The notes under the pieces: model-generated
What the model was told of the DNA's origin: nothing
Databases searched by the model: none
Seen by the model: the letters and a program-made list of their open reading frames with translations, nothing else
Made by a program: the position numbers and the translations under genes
In this document: positions 38,248 through 46,705 of the stretch, one piece after another
Position numbering within the stretch: the stretch's first letter is position 1
Layout of the letters: the number at the start of each line of letters is the position of its first letter
Assembly: GCF_023148685.1 (NCBI RefSeq)
Contig: NZ_JAHXNL010000001.1
Coordinates: 496,001-560,000, forward strand
Direction: 5' to 3'
From: Georgenia sp. EYE_87
GTDB lineage: Bacteria; Actinomycetota; Actinomycetes; Actinomycetales; Actinomycetaceae
Length of the DNA stretch: 64,000 bases

Positions 38248-39260
38248 CCCGACCGACCCTGCGCGCCGCGCAGCCCGTCCAGCACGCCCGCATCCTGGGG
38301 GTGGGTGGCGTGCGGGGCGAGAACGTCGTCGTCAACGACGACATCGTCGGTCCCATCAACTCCTCGGACGAGTGGATCCGCCAGCGCACCGGCATCGTGT
38401 CCCGGCGCCGGGCGGGCGCGGACGTCACCGTCGCCGACCTCGCCGAGGCGGCCGCCCGCGACGCGCTGGCCGCCGCCGGGCTGGAGGGCTCGGACATCGA
38501 CACCGTCCTGGTCTCCACCGTCACGTGGTTCGAGCAGACGCCGTCCCTCGCCGCCGTCATCGCGGACCGCATCGGGGCGACGCCCGCGCCCGCCTACGAC
38601 ATCTCCGCCGCCTGCGCGGGGTACGCCTACGGCATCGCCCAGGCCGACGCCCTCGTGCGCGCCGGCACCGCCCGCCACGTGCTGGTCATCGGCGTCGAGA
38701 AGATGTCGGACTTCATCGACCCGACGGACCGCTCCATCAGCTTCCTCCTGGGCGACGGCGCGGGCGCGGCCGTCGTCGGACCGTCCGACGAGCCGGGGAT
38801 CGGGCGCACCGTGTGGGGCTCGGACGGCTCCGCGTCGACGATGATCCGCCAGACCCACTCGTGGCTCGACTACCGCAACGCGGAGCCCGGCGACGAGGTG
38901 GAGTGGCCCACGCTGCGCCAGGAGGGCCCGTCCGTCTACAAGTGGGCGGTGTTCCAGATGACGCCGGTGGCCGAGCAGGCCATCGAGGCGGCCGGGCTGA
39001 AGCCGGAGGACATCGACGTGTTCCTCCCCCACCAGGCGAACATGCGGATCATCGACCACATGGTCAAGAAGCTCGGGCTGCGCGAGGACGTCGTGGTGGC
39101 CCGGGACATCGCCGAGACCGGCAACACCTCGGCGGCGTCCATCCCGCTCGCCACCGAACGGCTGCTCCGCGAGGGGCAGGCCAAGAGCGGGGACATCGCC
39201 CTGCAGATCGGCTTCGGCGCCGGCCTCGCCTACGCCGCCCAGGTCGTCGTACTGCCCTGA
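38244..39260 (+). CDS. fabH: Beta-ketoacyl-ACP synthase III
   Basis: Condenses the starter acyl-CoA with malonyl-ACP and so decides straight versus branched chain starts. Catalytic triad: Cys124 in ISAACAGYAYG, His263 in LPHQANMRI and Asn294 in TGNTSAASIPLA. 338 aa, RBS GGAGG inside the end of fabD. In actinobacteria the enzyme generally prefers branched-chain starters; the substrate preference here cannot be read from sequence. Confidence 0.95.
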   Translation: MTRPTLRAAQPVQHARILGVGGVRGENVVVNDDIVGPINSSDEWIRQRTGIVSRRRAGADVTVADLAEAAARDALAAAGLEGSDIDTVLVSTVTWFEQTPSLAAVIADRIGATPAPAYDISAACAGYAYGIAQADALVRAGTARHVLVIGVEKMSDFIDPTDRSISFLLGDGAGAAVVGPSDEPGIGRTVWGSDGSASTMIRQTHSWLDYRNAEPGDEVEWPTLRQEGPSVYKWAVFQMTPVAEQAIEAAGLKPEDIDVFLPHQANMRIIDHMVKKLGLREDVVVARDIAETGNTSAASIPLATERLLREGQAKSGDIALQIGFGAGLAYAAQVVVLP

Positions 39261-39349
39261 GCCCCGCGCGCCCGCGTGGCGGGCGGGTGGCCACCCCCTC
39301 CAGACTGTCAACCGACAAATCAGCAGCAACCAACGAAACGGAGCACCCC

Positions 39350-39601
39350 ATGGCTTACAGCGAGCAGGAGATCCTTGCCGGCCTGGCCGAGATCGTCAAC
39401 GAGGAGACCGGCCTGCCGGCCGAGTCCGTGACCGCCGAGAAGTCCTTCACCGACGACCTCGACGTCGACTCGCTCTCGATGATGACGATCGCGACGCTGG
39501 CCGAGGAGAAGTTCGACGTGCGCATCCCCGACGAGGAGGTCGGCAACCTCAAGACCGTCCAGGACGCCGTCAACTACATCAACAGCGCCCAGCAGGCCTG
39601 A
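39350..39601 (+). CDS. acpP: Acyl carrier protein
   Basis: 83-aa acidic four-helix carrier. The phosphopantetheine attachment site is Ser41 in DLDVDSLSMM. It carries acyl chains for FabD, FabH and FabF and supplies octanoate to LipB. The 89-nt gap from fabH ends in ACGGAG before the ATG. It contains TGTC-AACC-GACA (39306-39317), which shares only the CGACAA half of the putative FasR motif. Confidence 0.96.
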   Translation: MAYSEQEILAGLAEIVNEETGLPAESVTAEKSFTDDLDVDSLSMMTIATLAEEKFDVRIPDEEVGNLKTVQDAVNYINSAQQA

Positions 39602-39608
39602 GGTCCGC

Positions 39609-39636
39609 CGGGGGTGCACCGGCCGGTGCACCCCCG
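39609..39636. terminator. Perfect 28-nt palindrome after acpP
   Basis: CGGGGGTGCACCGG and its exact complement, 14 bp with no loop bases, starting 7 nt after the acpP stop. No U-tract. As fabF follows 75 nt later on the same strand, it may attenuate read-through and raise acpP mRNA relative to fabF. Confidence 0.6.
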
Positions 39637-39711
39637 CGCCGCACCTCTCCCCTGCCACCCGTCCCGTCCGCCGCCCAGCCGGGCGGTCCCACCGAGCCTC
39701 TGGAGCAACGC

Positions 39712-40944
39712 ATGGCACAGCCCACCGTCGTCATCACCGGTCTGGGCACCACGAACCCCCTCGGCGGGGACGTGGCCACCACCTGGGACATGGTCCTGGC
39801 CGGCAAGTCGGGCGTGCGCACGCTGGAGAACGACTGGGCCGAGCGGTACGAGATCCCCGTGAACTTCGCCGGCACCCTGGCCGTCCCGGCCGACACCGTC
39901 CTGCCCCGCCCCGAGGTGCGACGCATGGACCCCTCGGCCCAGTACGCCCTCGTCGCGGCCCGCGAGGCCTGGGAGGACGCCGGCAGCCCCGAGGTCGACG
40001 GTGAGCGCCTCGGTGCCGTCGTCGGCTCCGGCATCGGCGGCGTGTGGACGATCCTGGACGCCTGGGACGTCGTGAAGGAGAAGGGCGCCCGGCGGGTCAT
40101 GCCGCTGACCGTGCCCATGCTCATGGCCAACTCCCCGGCGGCGAACATCTCCGTCAAGTTCGGGGCGAAGGCCGGCGCCCACGCCCCCATCTCCGCCTGC
40201 GCCTCCGGCGCCGAGGCGATCGCCTACGGCGTGGACATGATCCGCAGCGGCCGCGCCGACGTCGTCATCGCCGGCGGCACCGAGGCGGCCATCCACCCGC
40301 TCCCCCTCGCGGCGTTCGCCAAGATGCAGGCGCTGTCCACCCGCAACGACGACCCGGCGGGCGCCTCGCGCCCCTACGACGTCGACCGGGACGGCTTCGT
40401 CATGGGCGAGGGCGCGGGCATCGTGGTGCTCGAGTCCGCCGAGCACGCCGCCGCCCGCGGCGCCCGCGTGCACGCGGTGCTCGCCGGGGTCGGCATGAGC
40501 GCCGACGCCTTCGACATCGCGCCGCCGGACCCGACGGGCGCCGGGCAGGAGCGGGCCATGCGGATCGCCCTGGCGGACGCGGGGGTCGAGGCCGAGGACG
40601 TCGTGCACGTCAACGCGCACGCCACCTCCACCCCGGCCGGCGACGGCGTCGAGGCGGCCGCGATCGGCCGCGTCGTCGGCGACGCCACCGCCGTCTCCGC
40701 GACGAAGTCCATGACCGGCCACCTGCTCGGCGGGGCGGGCGCCCTGGAGACGGTCCTCACCGTGCTGGCCGTGCGCGAGCGGCAGGCCCCGCCGACGATC
40801 AACGTGGCCAACCTCCAGGACGACATCACCATCGACCTGGTGCGTGACACCCCGCGCGCGCTGCCGGACCGGCAGATCGCGGCCGTGAACAACGCGTTCG
40901 GCTTCGGCGGTCACAACGTGGCCCTGGTGGTCACCTCGGCCTGA
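39712..40944 (+). CDS. fabF: Beta-ketoacyl-ACP synthase II
   Basis: Elongating condensing enzyme of fatty-acid synthesis, 410 aa. Catalytic residues Cys163 (ISACASGAEA), His303 (NAHATSTPAGD) and His337 (MTGHLLGGAGALE); the C-terminal NNAFGFGGHNVALVV loop is intact. It is in the position of kasA in M. tuberculosis. ATG 39712 follows a weak GGAG-like site (CTGGAGCAACGC). Ends the fatty-acid cluster at a strong hairpin. Confidence 0.95.
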   Translation: MAQPTVVITGLGTTNPLGGDVATTWDMVLAGKSGVRTLENDWAERYEIPVNFAGTLAVPADTVLPRPEVRRMDPSAQYALVAAREAWEDAGSPEVDGERLGAVVGSGIGGVWTILDAWDVVKEKGARRVMPLTVPMLMANSPAANISVKFGAKAGAHAPISACASGAEAIAYGVDMIRSGRADVVIAGGTEAAIHPLPLAAFAKMQALSTRNDDPAGASRPYDVDRDGFVMGEGAGIVVLESAEHAAARGARVHAVLAGVGMSADAFDIAPPDPTGAGQERAMRIALADAGVEAEDVVHVNAHATSTPAGDGVEAAAIGRVVGDATAVSATKSMTGHLLGGAGALETVLTVLAVRERQAPPTINVANLQDDITIDLVRDTPRALPDRQIAAVNNAFGFGGHNVALVVTSA

Positions 40945-40957
40945 CCGTCCCCCGCAC

Positions 40958-40992
40958 GACGACGGCGCTCCCTCCCACGGGGCGCCGTCGTC
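40958..40992. terminator. Hairpin ending the fatty-acid cluster
   Basis: 11-bp stem GACGACGGCGC / GCGCCGTCGTC with a 13-nt loop, 14 nt after the fabF stop. Confidence 0.75.
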
Positions 40993-41059
40993 GTCCGTCC
41001 GGCGGAACTCTGCACACAATCTCCACACGGCGCGGTCAGGACCTCCAGCGGGCCGCTCC

Positions 41060-41065
41060 TAGGCT
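41060..41065 (+). promoter_or_regulatory. -10 box of the two-component operon
   Basis: TAGGCT lies 6 nt before the response-regulator ATG at 41072, with no RBS, predicting a leaderless transcript. Confidence 0.5.
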
Positions 41066-41071
41066 CGGGGC

Positions 41072-41761
41072 ATGACCGAGGACGCCGCACGGACCCTGCT
41101 CGTGGTCGAGGACGACCCGACGATCAACCAGGCCCTGACGGACCGCCTGGTGGCCGAGGGCTTCCGGGTGGTCCAGGCCTACGACGGGCCCGGCGCGGTG
41201 GCCGCGCACGCGGAGCACCGGCCCGCCCTGGTGGTTCTCGACGTCATGCTCCCCGGGTTCGACGGGCTCGAGGTGTGCCGGCGGGTGCAGGCGACGCACC
41301 CGGTGCCCGTCCTGATGCTCACCGCCCGCGTGGACGAGACGGACGTCCTGGTGGGGCTGGGCGTCGGCGCGGACGACTACGTGACCAAGCCCTTCCGCCT
41401 GCGGGAGGTGGTCGCGCGGATCCGTGCGCTCCTGCGCCGCGTCGACCGGGCCAGCGAGCTGGCCGGGACGTCGGTGCCCCGCCTCGTCGTCGGCGACCTC
41501 GCCGTCGACCGCGCCGGGCGCCGCGTCAGCGTCGACGGCGAGCCGGTGCACCTGACCCCGCTGGAGTTCGACCTGCTCGTCGCGCTCGCCACCGCCCCGG
41601 GGACCGTCCGCAGCCGCGAGGAGCTCATGAGCGAGGTGTGGGGCTGGGCGGACGCCCGCGGCACCCGCACCCTGGACAGCCACGTCAAGGCGCTGCGCGC
41701 GAAGATCGGGCCCTCGCGGGTCCGCACGGTCCACGGCGTCGGCTACGCCGTCGAGGCATGA
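41072..41761 (+). CDS. OmpR-family response regulator
   Basis: 229 aa. Receiver domain with phospho-acceptor Asp57 (LVVLDVMLPGFDG), acidic pair in VVEDDPT, Thr in MLTARVDE and Lys in DDYVTKPFRLRE. The C-terminal winged-helix DNA-binding domain has LTPLEFDLLVALATAPGTVRSREELMSEVWG and LDSHVKALRAKIG. The stop overlaps the kinase ATG (ATGA). Target genes unknown; autoregulation is typical for such operons. Confidence 0.93.
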   Translation: MTEDAARTLLVVEDDPTINQALTDRLVAEGFRVVQAYDGPGAVAAHAEHRPALVVLDVMLPGFDGLEVCRRVQATHPVPVLMLTARVDETDVLVGLGVGADDYVTKPFRLREVVARIRALLRRVDRASELAGTSVPRLVVGDLAVDRAGRRVSVDGEPVHLTPLEFDLLVALATAPGTVRSREELMSEVWGWADARGTRTLDSHVKALRAKIGPSRVRTVHGVGYAVEA

Positions 41762-44334
41762 GCGTGACCTCCCGGGGGGACCGCCCGCTGGACGGCATCG
41801 GCTCCGTCAAGGTCAAGTTCGGCGTCCTCGTCGGGCTGAGCATCGTGGCGGCGTCGCTGGTCTCGGAGATCGGCGACCGCGCCGGCGTGCCGCCCTGGCT
41901 CACCGTGCCGGTCACGGTGGCCGCCGCCCTCGCCGTCACCCAGTGGCTCGCCCGCGGCATGACCTCCCCGCTGCGCGAGATGACCCACGCCGCCGCGCGG
42001 ATGGCGACGGGCGACTACTCCACCCGGGTCACCGCGACCTCCGCGGACGAGGTGGGCACGCTGGCCCGGGCGTTCAACACGATGGCGGTCGACCTCGCGA
42101 CCGCGGACCAGCAGCGCCGCCAGCTCATCGCCACCGTCTCCCACGAGCTGCGCACGCCGCTGGCCGCGCAGCGCGCCCTGCTGGAGAACCTGGTCGACGG
42201 CGTCGTCCGCCCCGACGACGCCGCGCTCGGCAGCGCGCTGGCCCAGTCGGAGCGGCTCGGCGACCTCGTCGCGGACCTGCTCGACCTCAGCCGTCTCGAC
42301 GGCGGCGCCACGACCCTCTCCCTCGGACCGGTCGCCGTCGCCGACCTCGTCGAGCGCGCGGTCGCCGAGGCCCGCATCGCCCGCGACATCCGCTTCGTCA
42401 CGACGGTCAGCCCCGACCTGGTCGTCCAGGGCGACGCCGCTCGGCTGACCCAGGTGGTCGTCAACCTGCTCGACAACGCCGCCCGGCACTCCCCCGCCGG
42501 CGGCGAGGTCTCCGTCAGCGCCGGCGCGCACTCGCCCGCCGAGTGGTACCTCGAGGTCGCCGACGACGGGCCCGGCATCCCCCCGGAGCGCGCCCAGCAG
42601 GTCTTCGGTCGCTTCTGGACGGCCGACGACGGGGGCGGAACCGGGCTCGGTCTCGCGATCGCCCGCTGGATCTGCGACCTGCACGGCGGCTCGATCGCCT
42701 CGCTGCCGCCCCTCCCCGACGGCCACGGCGCCCGGGTCCGGGTCGTCCTGCCGCGCACCCCGGCGCCCCCCGCCACCACTCCCGAGGAGCACACCGTGTC
42801 CGCACCCGCCTCCCCCGCCGTGCCCGGCCCGCCTGCGCGGCGGCCCGTGCCCGACCCGCTGCCGACCGCGGACGGCGCCCCGCCGGCCCGGGCGACGCTG
42901 ACGGAGTCGGTCTTCGGAGCGCTGTGGCCCGAGAGCGGTCCGAGGACCGCCCCGGTGGCGCTCTTCGGCGCGCTGGCCGTCGGGGCGTTCGCCGCCGCGG
43001 TGCTGCCCGAACGGCCGCTCGGGCTGGGACTCCTGCTGGTGCTCCTGCTGGGCGGGGCCCTGGTGCTGCGCAGCTCCGTCCGCCGGACCCGGCCGTGGAC
43101 GCTCTTCTCGGCGGCGCTGTGCCTGGGGCTGGGCTCTCTGGTCGTGCTCCGGGCCGCCGAGTGGCTCGCGGTCCTCGGGATGCTCGTCACAGCGGTCCTG
43201 GTCACCACGGCGCTCACCGGCGCCCGCCGGCTCGTGCCGATGACCGCCGCCGCGGCGTCGTGGATGCTCGCGGCGGTCCGCGGCCTCCCGCTGCTGGGCC
43301 GCACGCTCACCGCCACCAGCGGCCACCGCCTGCTGTGGCCCGTGCTCCGCACCGCCGCCGTCTCCCTGGCGGCGCTGGTGGTCTTCGGCGGTCTCTTCGC
43401 CTCGGGTGACGCGATCTTCGGGTCCTGGGTGGCGGCGCTGGTGCCCGACCTCGCGTGGGACTCGCTGATCTTCCGGTCCTTCGTGCTCGCCGCCGTCGCC
43501 GGGGTGGTCCTGACCGGCTGCTACGTGGCGCTCAACCCGCCGCAGGTGGAACGCCTGGGCCTGCCGGCGCCGAGGCCCGTGAAGCGGGCGTGGGAGTGGC
43601 TGGTCCCGGTGGGCGGCGTCGTCGCGGTCTTCGCCGCGTTCGTGACGGCGCAGGCGTCCGCGATGTGGGGCGGCCACGACTACGTCCGCCGCGTCACCGG
43701 CCTGAGCTACGCCGACTACGTCCACCAGGGCTTCGGCCAGCTCACGGTGGCGACGGCGCTCACCCTGGCGACCGTGGCCCTCGCCGTGCGGAAGGCGCCG
43801 CGGGGCACCCCGCGCGACCGGCTGCTGCTGCGGGTCGTGCTTGGCGCGCTGTGCCTGCTGACTCTCGTGGTGGTCGCCTCGGCCCTGTTCCGGATGGCCG
43901 TGTACCAGCAGGCGTTCGGCTTCACGGTGCTGCGGGTGCTGGTCGACGCCTTCGAGCTGTGGCTGGGCCTCGTGGTCGTGCTGGTCATGGTGGCGGGCTG
44001 GCGCTGGTCGGCCGCCTGGCTCCCGCGGGCGGCGCTCGCCTCCGGCGCCGCGTTCCTCCTGGCGATCGGGCTGGCCAACCCCGAGGGCTGGGTGGCGCGG
44101 CAGAACATCGAGCGCTACGAGGAGACCGGGAAGATCGACACCCACTACCTCGCCACCCTCGGCCCGGACGCCACCCCGGCCATCGTCGACGGCCTGCCCG
44201 CACGGCTCGCCCGCTGCGCCGTCGGGGTGCCGGACGACGCCGCCCCCCGAGACCTGCTCTCGTGGAACCTGGGGCGGGCGCGCGCCGCGGGCCTCGCGCC
44301 TGCTGCGGGGGCGGACCGGTCCGGCTGCCCCTGA
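41758..44334 (+). CDS. Sensor histidine kinase fused in frame to a DUF4173 membrane domain
   Basis: One uninterrupted 858-codon frame. Residues 1-340 are a classical sensor kinase: two N-terminal helices with almost no periplasmic domain, a HAMP (about 55-108), H-box His129 in VSHELRTPL, N-box LLDNAARHSP, G1 DDGPGIP and G2 GGGTGLGLAIARW. A Pro/Ala/Thr-rich linker follows. Residues 370-858 are a polytopic DUF4173-type protein with about ten transmembrane helices and ending in a soluble tail (RQNIERYEETGKIDTHYLATLGPDATPAIV). An in-frame GTG at 42796 (codon 347) with GAGGAG upstream could start a separate DUF4173 protein. No stop separates the halves. Confidence 0.85.
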   Translation: MSVTSRGDRPLDGIGSVKVKFGVLVGLSIVAASLVSEIGDRAGVPPWLTVPVTVAAALAVTQWLARGMTSPLREMTHAAARMATGDYSTRVTATSADEVGTLARAFNTMAVDLATADQQRRQLIATVSHELRTPLAAQRALLENLVDGVVRPDDAALGSALAQSERLGDLVADLLDLSRLDGGATTLSLGPVAVADLVERAVAEARIARDIRFVTTVSPDLVVQGDAARLTQVVVNLLDNAARHSPAGGEVSVSAGAHSPAEWYLEVADDGPGIPPERAQQVFGRFWTADDGGGTGLGLAIARWICDLHGGSIASLPPLPDGHGARVRVVLPRTPAPPATTPEEHTVSAPASPAVPGPPARRPVPDPLPTADGAPPARATLTESVFGALWPESGPRTAPVALFGALAVGAFAAAVLPERPLGLGLLLVLLLGGALVLRSSVRRTRPWTLFSAALCLGLGSLVVLRAAEWLAVLGMLVTAVLVTTALTGARRLVPMTAAAASWMLAAVRGLPLLGRTLTATSGHRLLWPVLRTAAVSLAALVVFGGLFASGDAIFGSWVAALVPDLAWDSLIFRSFVLAAVAGVVLTGCYVALNPPQVERLGLPAPRPVKRAWEWLVPVGGVVAVFAAFVTAQASAMWGGHDYVRRVTGLSYADYVHQGFGQLTVATALTLATVALAVRKAPRGTPRDRLLLRVVLGALCLLTLVVVASALFRMAVYQQAFGFTVLRVLVDAFELWLGLVVVLVMVAGWRWSAAWLPRAALASGAAFLLAIGLANPEGWVARQNIERYEETGKIDTHYLATLGPDATPAIVDGLPARLARCAVGVPDDAAPRDLLSWNLGRARAAGLAPAAGADRSGCP

Positions 44335-44338
44335 GCGG

Positions 44339-44387
44339 ACGACGACGGCGCCGCCTCCCTTCCCCGGTGAGGCGGCGCCGTCGTCGT
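44339..44387. terminator. 19-bp hairpin between kinase-DUF4173 and DUF3145 genes
   Basis: Perfect stem 44339-44357 / 44369-44387 (ACGACGACGGCGCCGCCTC and complement), 11-nt loop. It sits between convergent genes and can act in both directions. Confidence 0.85.
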
Positions 44388-44394
44388 GGTCGGT

Positions 44395-44895
44395 CTAGCC
44401 CACCCGGTGCAGCCAGCGGACCGGCGCACCGGCCCCGGCGTAGCGGAAGGGCTCGAGCTCGTCGTCCCAGGCCTGCCCGAGCGCGAGGTCCAGCTCGTGG
44501 CGCAGGCGCGCGGGGTCGGCGGCGTGGGCCAGCGCCGCGCGGACCCGGTCCTCCGGGACGACGACGTTGCCGTGCGCGTCCGTCTGGGCGTGGAAGATCC
44601 CGAGCTCGGGGGTGTGCGACCACCGTCCGCCGTCGCAGCCCGGGCTCGCCTCCTCGGTGATCTCGTAGCGCAGGTGCGTCCAGCCGCGCAGCGCCGAGGC
44701 GAGCCGTGCACCGGTTCCCACCGGTCCCACCCAGGAGTGCTCGGCCCGGAACATGCCGGGCGCGGCAGGCTGTGGCGTCCACTCCAACGACACGCGGGTG
44801 TCGAGCACCGTGCCCGCGGCCCACTCGATGTGCGGGCACAGCGCACGGGGCGCAGAGTGCACGAAAATGACGCCGCGGGTAAAGGCACCACTCAT
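44395..44895 (-). CDS. DUF3145 family protein
   Basis: 166-aa actinobacterial protein of unknown function. Begins MSGAFTRGVIFVHSAPRALCPHIEWAAG and contains the family pattern HLRYEITEEASPGCDGGRWSHTPELGIFHAQTDAHGNVVVPEDRVR. No membrane segment. RBS AGGAGGAG directly precedes ATG 44895. A palindrome 68 nt upstream of the start may be a regulatory site. Confidence 0.9.
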   Translation of the reverse strand: MSGAFTRGVIFVHSAPRALCPHIEWAAGTVLDTRVSLEWTPQPAAPGMFRAEHSWVGPVGTGARLASALRGWTHLRYEITEEASPGCDGGRWSHTPELGIFHAQTDAHGNVVVPEDRVRAALAHAADPARLRHELDLALGQAWDDELEPFRYAGAGAPVRWLHRVG

Positions 44896-44962
44896 GTCGA
44901 CTCCTCCTGGTCTGTTCGAGGTACGTCTTCCCCAACGACCTCTCGCCTGACCAGGCGTGACA

Positions 44963-44979
44963 TGTTCGCGCGGCGAACA
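44963..44979. promoter_or_regulatory. 17-nt palindrome upstream of DUF3145
   Basis: TGTTCGC-GCG-GCGAACA, a perfect inverted repeat with a 3-nt centre, in the 130-nt interval between DUF3145 and def. The half-site order is the reverse of the CGAAC-n4-GTTCG LexA box, so it is not an SOS site. Regulator unknown. Confidence 0.4.
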
Positions 44980-45025
44980 GGGCCCATCATGCCCGAAACC
45001 CGTGCGGCGCGCCACACCCTGGGGG

Positions 45026-45514
45026 TCACAACTGCTCGCGGACCGCCTTCATCGCCTTCTTGCGCACGCTGCGCTCGAGCCGGTCGAGGTAGAGCATCCC
45101 GTCGAGGTGGTCCACCTCGTGCTGGAGGCAGCGCGCCATGAGCTCCTCGCCCTCGACGACGACGGGCCGGCCGTCGAGGTCCATGCCCTCGACCCGGGCG
45201 TACCAGGCGCGCTTGGTCGGGAACCACAGCCCGGGGACGGAGAGGCAGCCCTCGTCGCCGTCCTGGAACTCGTCCTCGGAGAGCTCCACGATGCGCGGGT
45301 TGAGCACGTAGCCGATCTCGTCGTCGATGTTCCAGGAGAAGGCACGGAGGTTCACCCCGATCTGGTTCGCCGCGAGACCGGCCCGTCCGTCCTCGTCGAC
45401 GGTCTCCAGGAGGTCCTCCACGAGGGACCGGACTCGGGCATCGATCTCGGTGACCGGCTCGCACGGGGTGCGCAGCACGGGGTCGCCGACGACTCGGATC
45501 TCACGCATCGCCAT
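45026..45514 (-). CDS. def: Peptide deformylase
   Basis: Removes the formyl group from nascent N-termini, working before methionine aminopeptidase. The three signature motifs are intact: [20 protein letters not shown] (metal Cys) and QHEVDHLDG (metal His pair and catalytic Glu). 162 aa. The start is ATG 45514 ([14 protein letters not shown]) or the second ATG at 45508; upstream minus-strand sequence has an ACGATACGC -10-like stretch and no RBS, so it may be leaderless. Confidence 0.94.
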   Translation of the reverse strand: MAMREIRVVGDPVLRTPCEPVTEIDARVRSLVEDLLETVDEDGRAGLAANQIGVNLRAFSWNIDDEIGYVLNPRIVELSEDEFQDGDEGCLSVPGLWFPTKRAWYARVEGMDLDGRPVVVEGEELMARCLQHEVDHLDGMLYLDRLERSVRKKAMKAVREQL

Positions 45515-45548
45515 GCTGCGTATCGTTTCACGCCGGGGCCGGTGGTCC

Positions 45549-46232
45549 CTAACCGCCCGCGTCCGGTGCCTGCCCGCCCGCGTCGAGCACCGCCTTGAGG
45601 ACCGCCTCGCGGACCGCCTCGCCGATGACGCGGGCGCCGGCCGCGGTGGGGTGCAGCCCGTCGGACGCCATGCCGTCCGCGAACCGGTCGCCGTCGCGCA
45701 CGCCCGCCGGCGCGTCCACCCACTGCCACCCCTCGTCGGCCGCGAGGTCCTCGAGCTCGGCGTTGAGGTCGGTGGCCAGGTCAGGTGCGGCGTCGATCGG
45801 CGGGACGGCCGAGAGCACCACCCGCGGGGCGCCGACGACGTCGGCGATCCGGCGCAGGTTCTCCCGGGTGCCTGCGGCCGGCTCCCCCGAGCCGACGTCG
45901 TTGGTTCCGGCGAGGACGACCAGGACGTCGGCCTCGACGGGCTCGACCGCGGCCGCCATCTGCGCCGTGGTGGCACCCCACCGGGCCCACCCGCCGGCCA
46001 GCACGACGTCGTCCCCGACCGCGTGGTGGACCCACGACTCGGGCCCGAGCCGCCCGCCGTCGAAGTCGGGGCTGTCGGCCTCGGTGATGGAGTCGCCGAC
46101 GACGGCGAGCCGGACGGCGTCCGGAGCTGCGGTCCCGGCGTCCACGACGGTCTCCGGGCCGTCCGCGCAGCTCCCCGGGAGGAGAGCCGCCACGACGGCG
46201 AGCACCAGGGCCGCCATGCGCACGTCGGTCAC
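45549..46232 (-). CDS. SGNH/GDSL hydrolase lipoprotein
   Basis: 227 aa. Signal sequence with a lipobox-like LLPGSC (Cys22), then GDSITEAD with nucleophile Ser48, the block-[12 protein letters not shown], and the catalytic [17 protein letters not shown] Asp/His pair near the C-terminus. Predicted extracellular esterase or deacylase acting on cell-wall glycans or lipids; substrate unknown. The start is GTG 46232 or ATG 46217, the latter better spaced from GGGAGGTGACC. Confidence 0.85.
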   Translation of the reverse strand: MTDVRMAALVLAVVAALLPGSCADGPETVVDAGTAAPDAVRLAVVGDSITEADSPDFDGGRLGPESWVHHAVGDDVVLAGGWARWGATTAQMAAAVEPVEADVLVVLAGTNDVGSGEPAAGTRENLRRIADVVGAPRVVLSAVPPIDAAPDLATDLNAELEDLAADEGWQWVDAPAGVRDGDRFADGMASDGLHPTAAGARVIGEAVREAVLKAVLDAGGQAPDAGG

Positions 46233-46387
46233 CTCCCGCTTCCCCCGACATGGTCACACGGGTCAGGCCTGCCCGGGCGGGCGTCCCGCCGTCGCGGTGT
46301 CCTCCGGCCTTTCAGAAGGACGTTGACCGGGTCGCCGCGGTGGGCGGACCATGGGCTTGTCGGAACAGGTGGACGAGGAGGTCTGCC

Positions 46388-46534
46388 ATGAGGCTGAGGT
46401 GCCGGGTCGGGATCCACTCCTGGCAGCTGAGGAACGAGCCCGCTGTCCCGGGCCGGGCGGCCCGCTACGCGCAGTGCCGCCGCTGCGGCAAGGAACGCCG
46501 CGAGTACACGCCGCTGGGCACTCGCTGGGTCTGA
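46388..46534 (+). CDS. 48-aa CxxC zinc-knuckle-like protein
   Basis: Very small protein beginning MRLRCRVGIHSWQLR and containing AQCRRCGKERREY. Four potential metal ligands (Cys5, His10, Cys30, Cys33) suggest a zinc knuckle. ATG 46388 has GAGGAGG 6 nt upstream, a strong ribosome binding site, which supports it as a real gene. Upstream 46233-46387 holds only a promoter region for this and the divergent SGNH gene. Family not identified. Confidence 0.65.
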   Translation: MRLRCRVGIHSWQLRNEPAVPGRAARYAQCRRCGKERREYTPLGTRWV

Positions 46535-46564
46535 CGCGAGCGTGCCCGCCCGGTCCGACGACGG

Positions 46565-46638
46565 TGCCCCCGGCGGGGCTTGAACCCGCGACCGACGGAT
46601 TATGAGTCCGCTGCTCTGACCGGCTGAGCTACAGGGGC
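46565..46638 (-). tRNA. tRNA with CAT anticodon, probably tRNA-Ile2
   Basis: Minus-strand cloverleaf: acceptor GCCCCTG / CGGGGGC, anticodon arm GCGGA-CTCATAA-TCCGT, T arm GCGGG-TTCAAGC-CCCGC, discriminator A, CCA not encoded. The CAT anticodon could be methionine. The elongator body with C4-G69 and C5-G68 acceptor pairs, which I recall as determinants for the lysidine synthetase TilS, favours isoleucine (AUA codons). Confidence 0.85.
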
Positions 46639-46705
46639 GCGCGCGACGCTCCGGCGCCACGACGCCGTCCAGCGTACCGGTGTACGGACGGTTACCGTGT
46701 CCATC

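Noticed and set aside
39306-39318. A third FasR site before acpP
   Set aside because: Only the CGACAA half matches; the TTTGTAGG half reads CAGACTGT. Spacing to any promoter is unclear.
44963-44979. LexA/SOS box
   Set aside because: The half-sites are GTTCG...CGAAC, the inverse of the CGAAC-n4-GTTCG consensus, and the neighbouring genes are not SOS genes.
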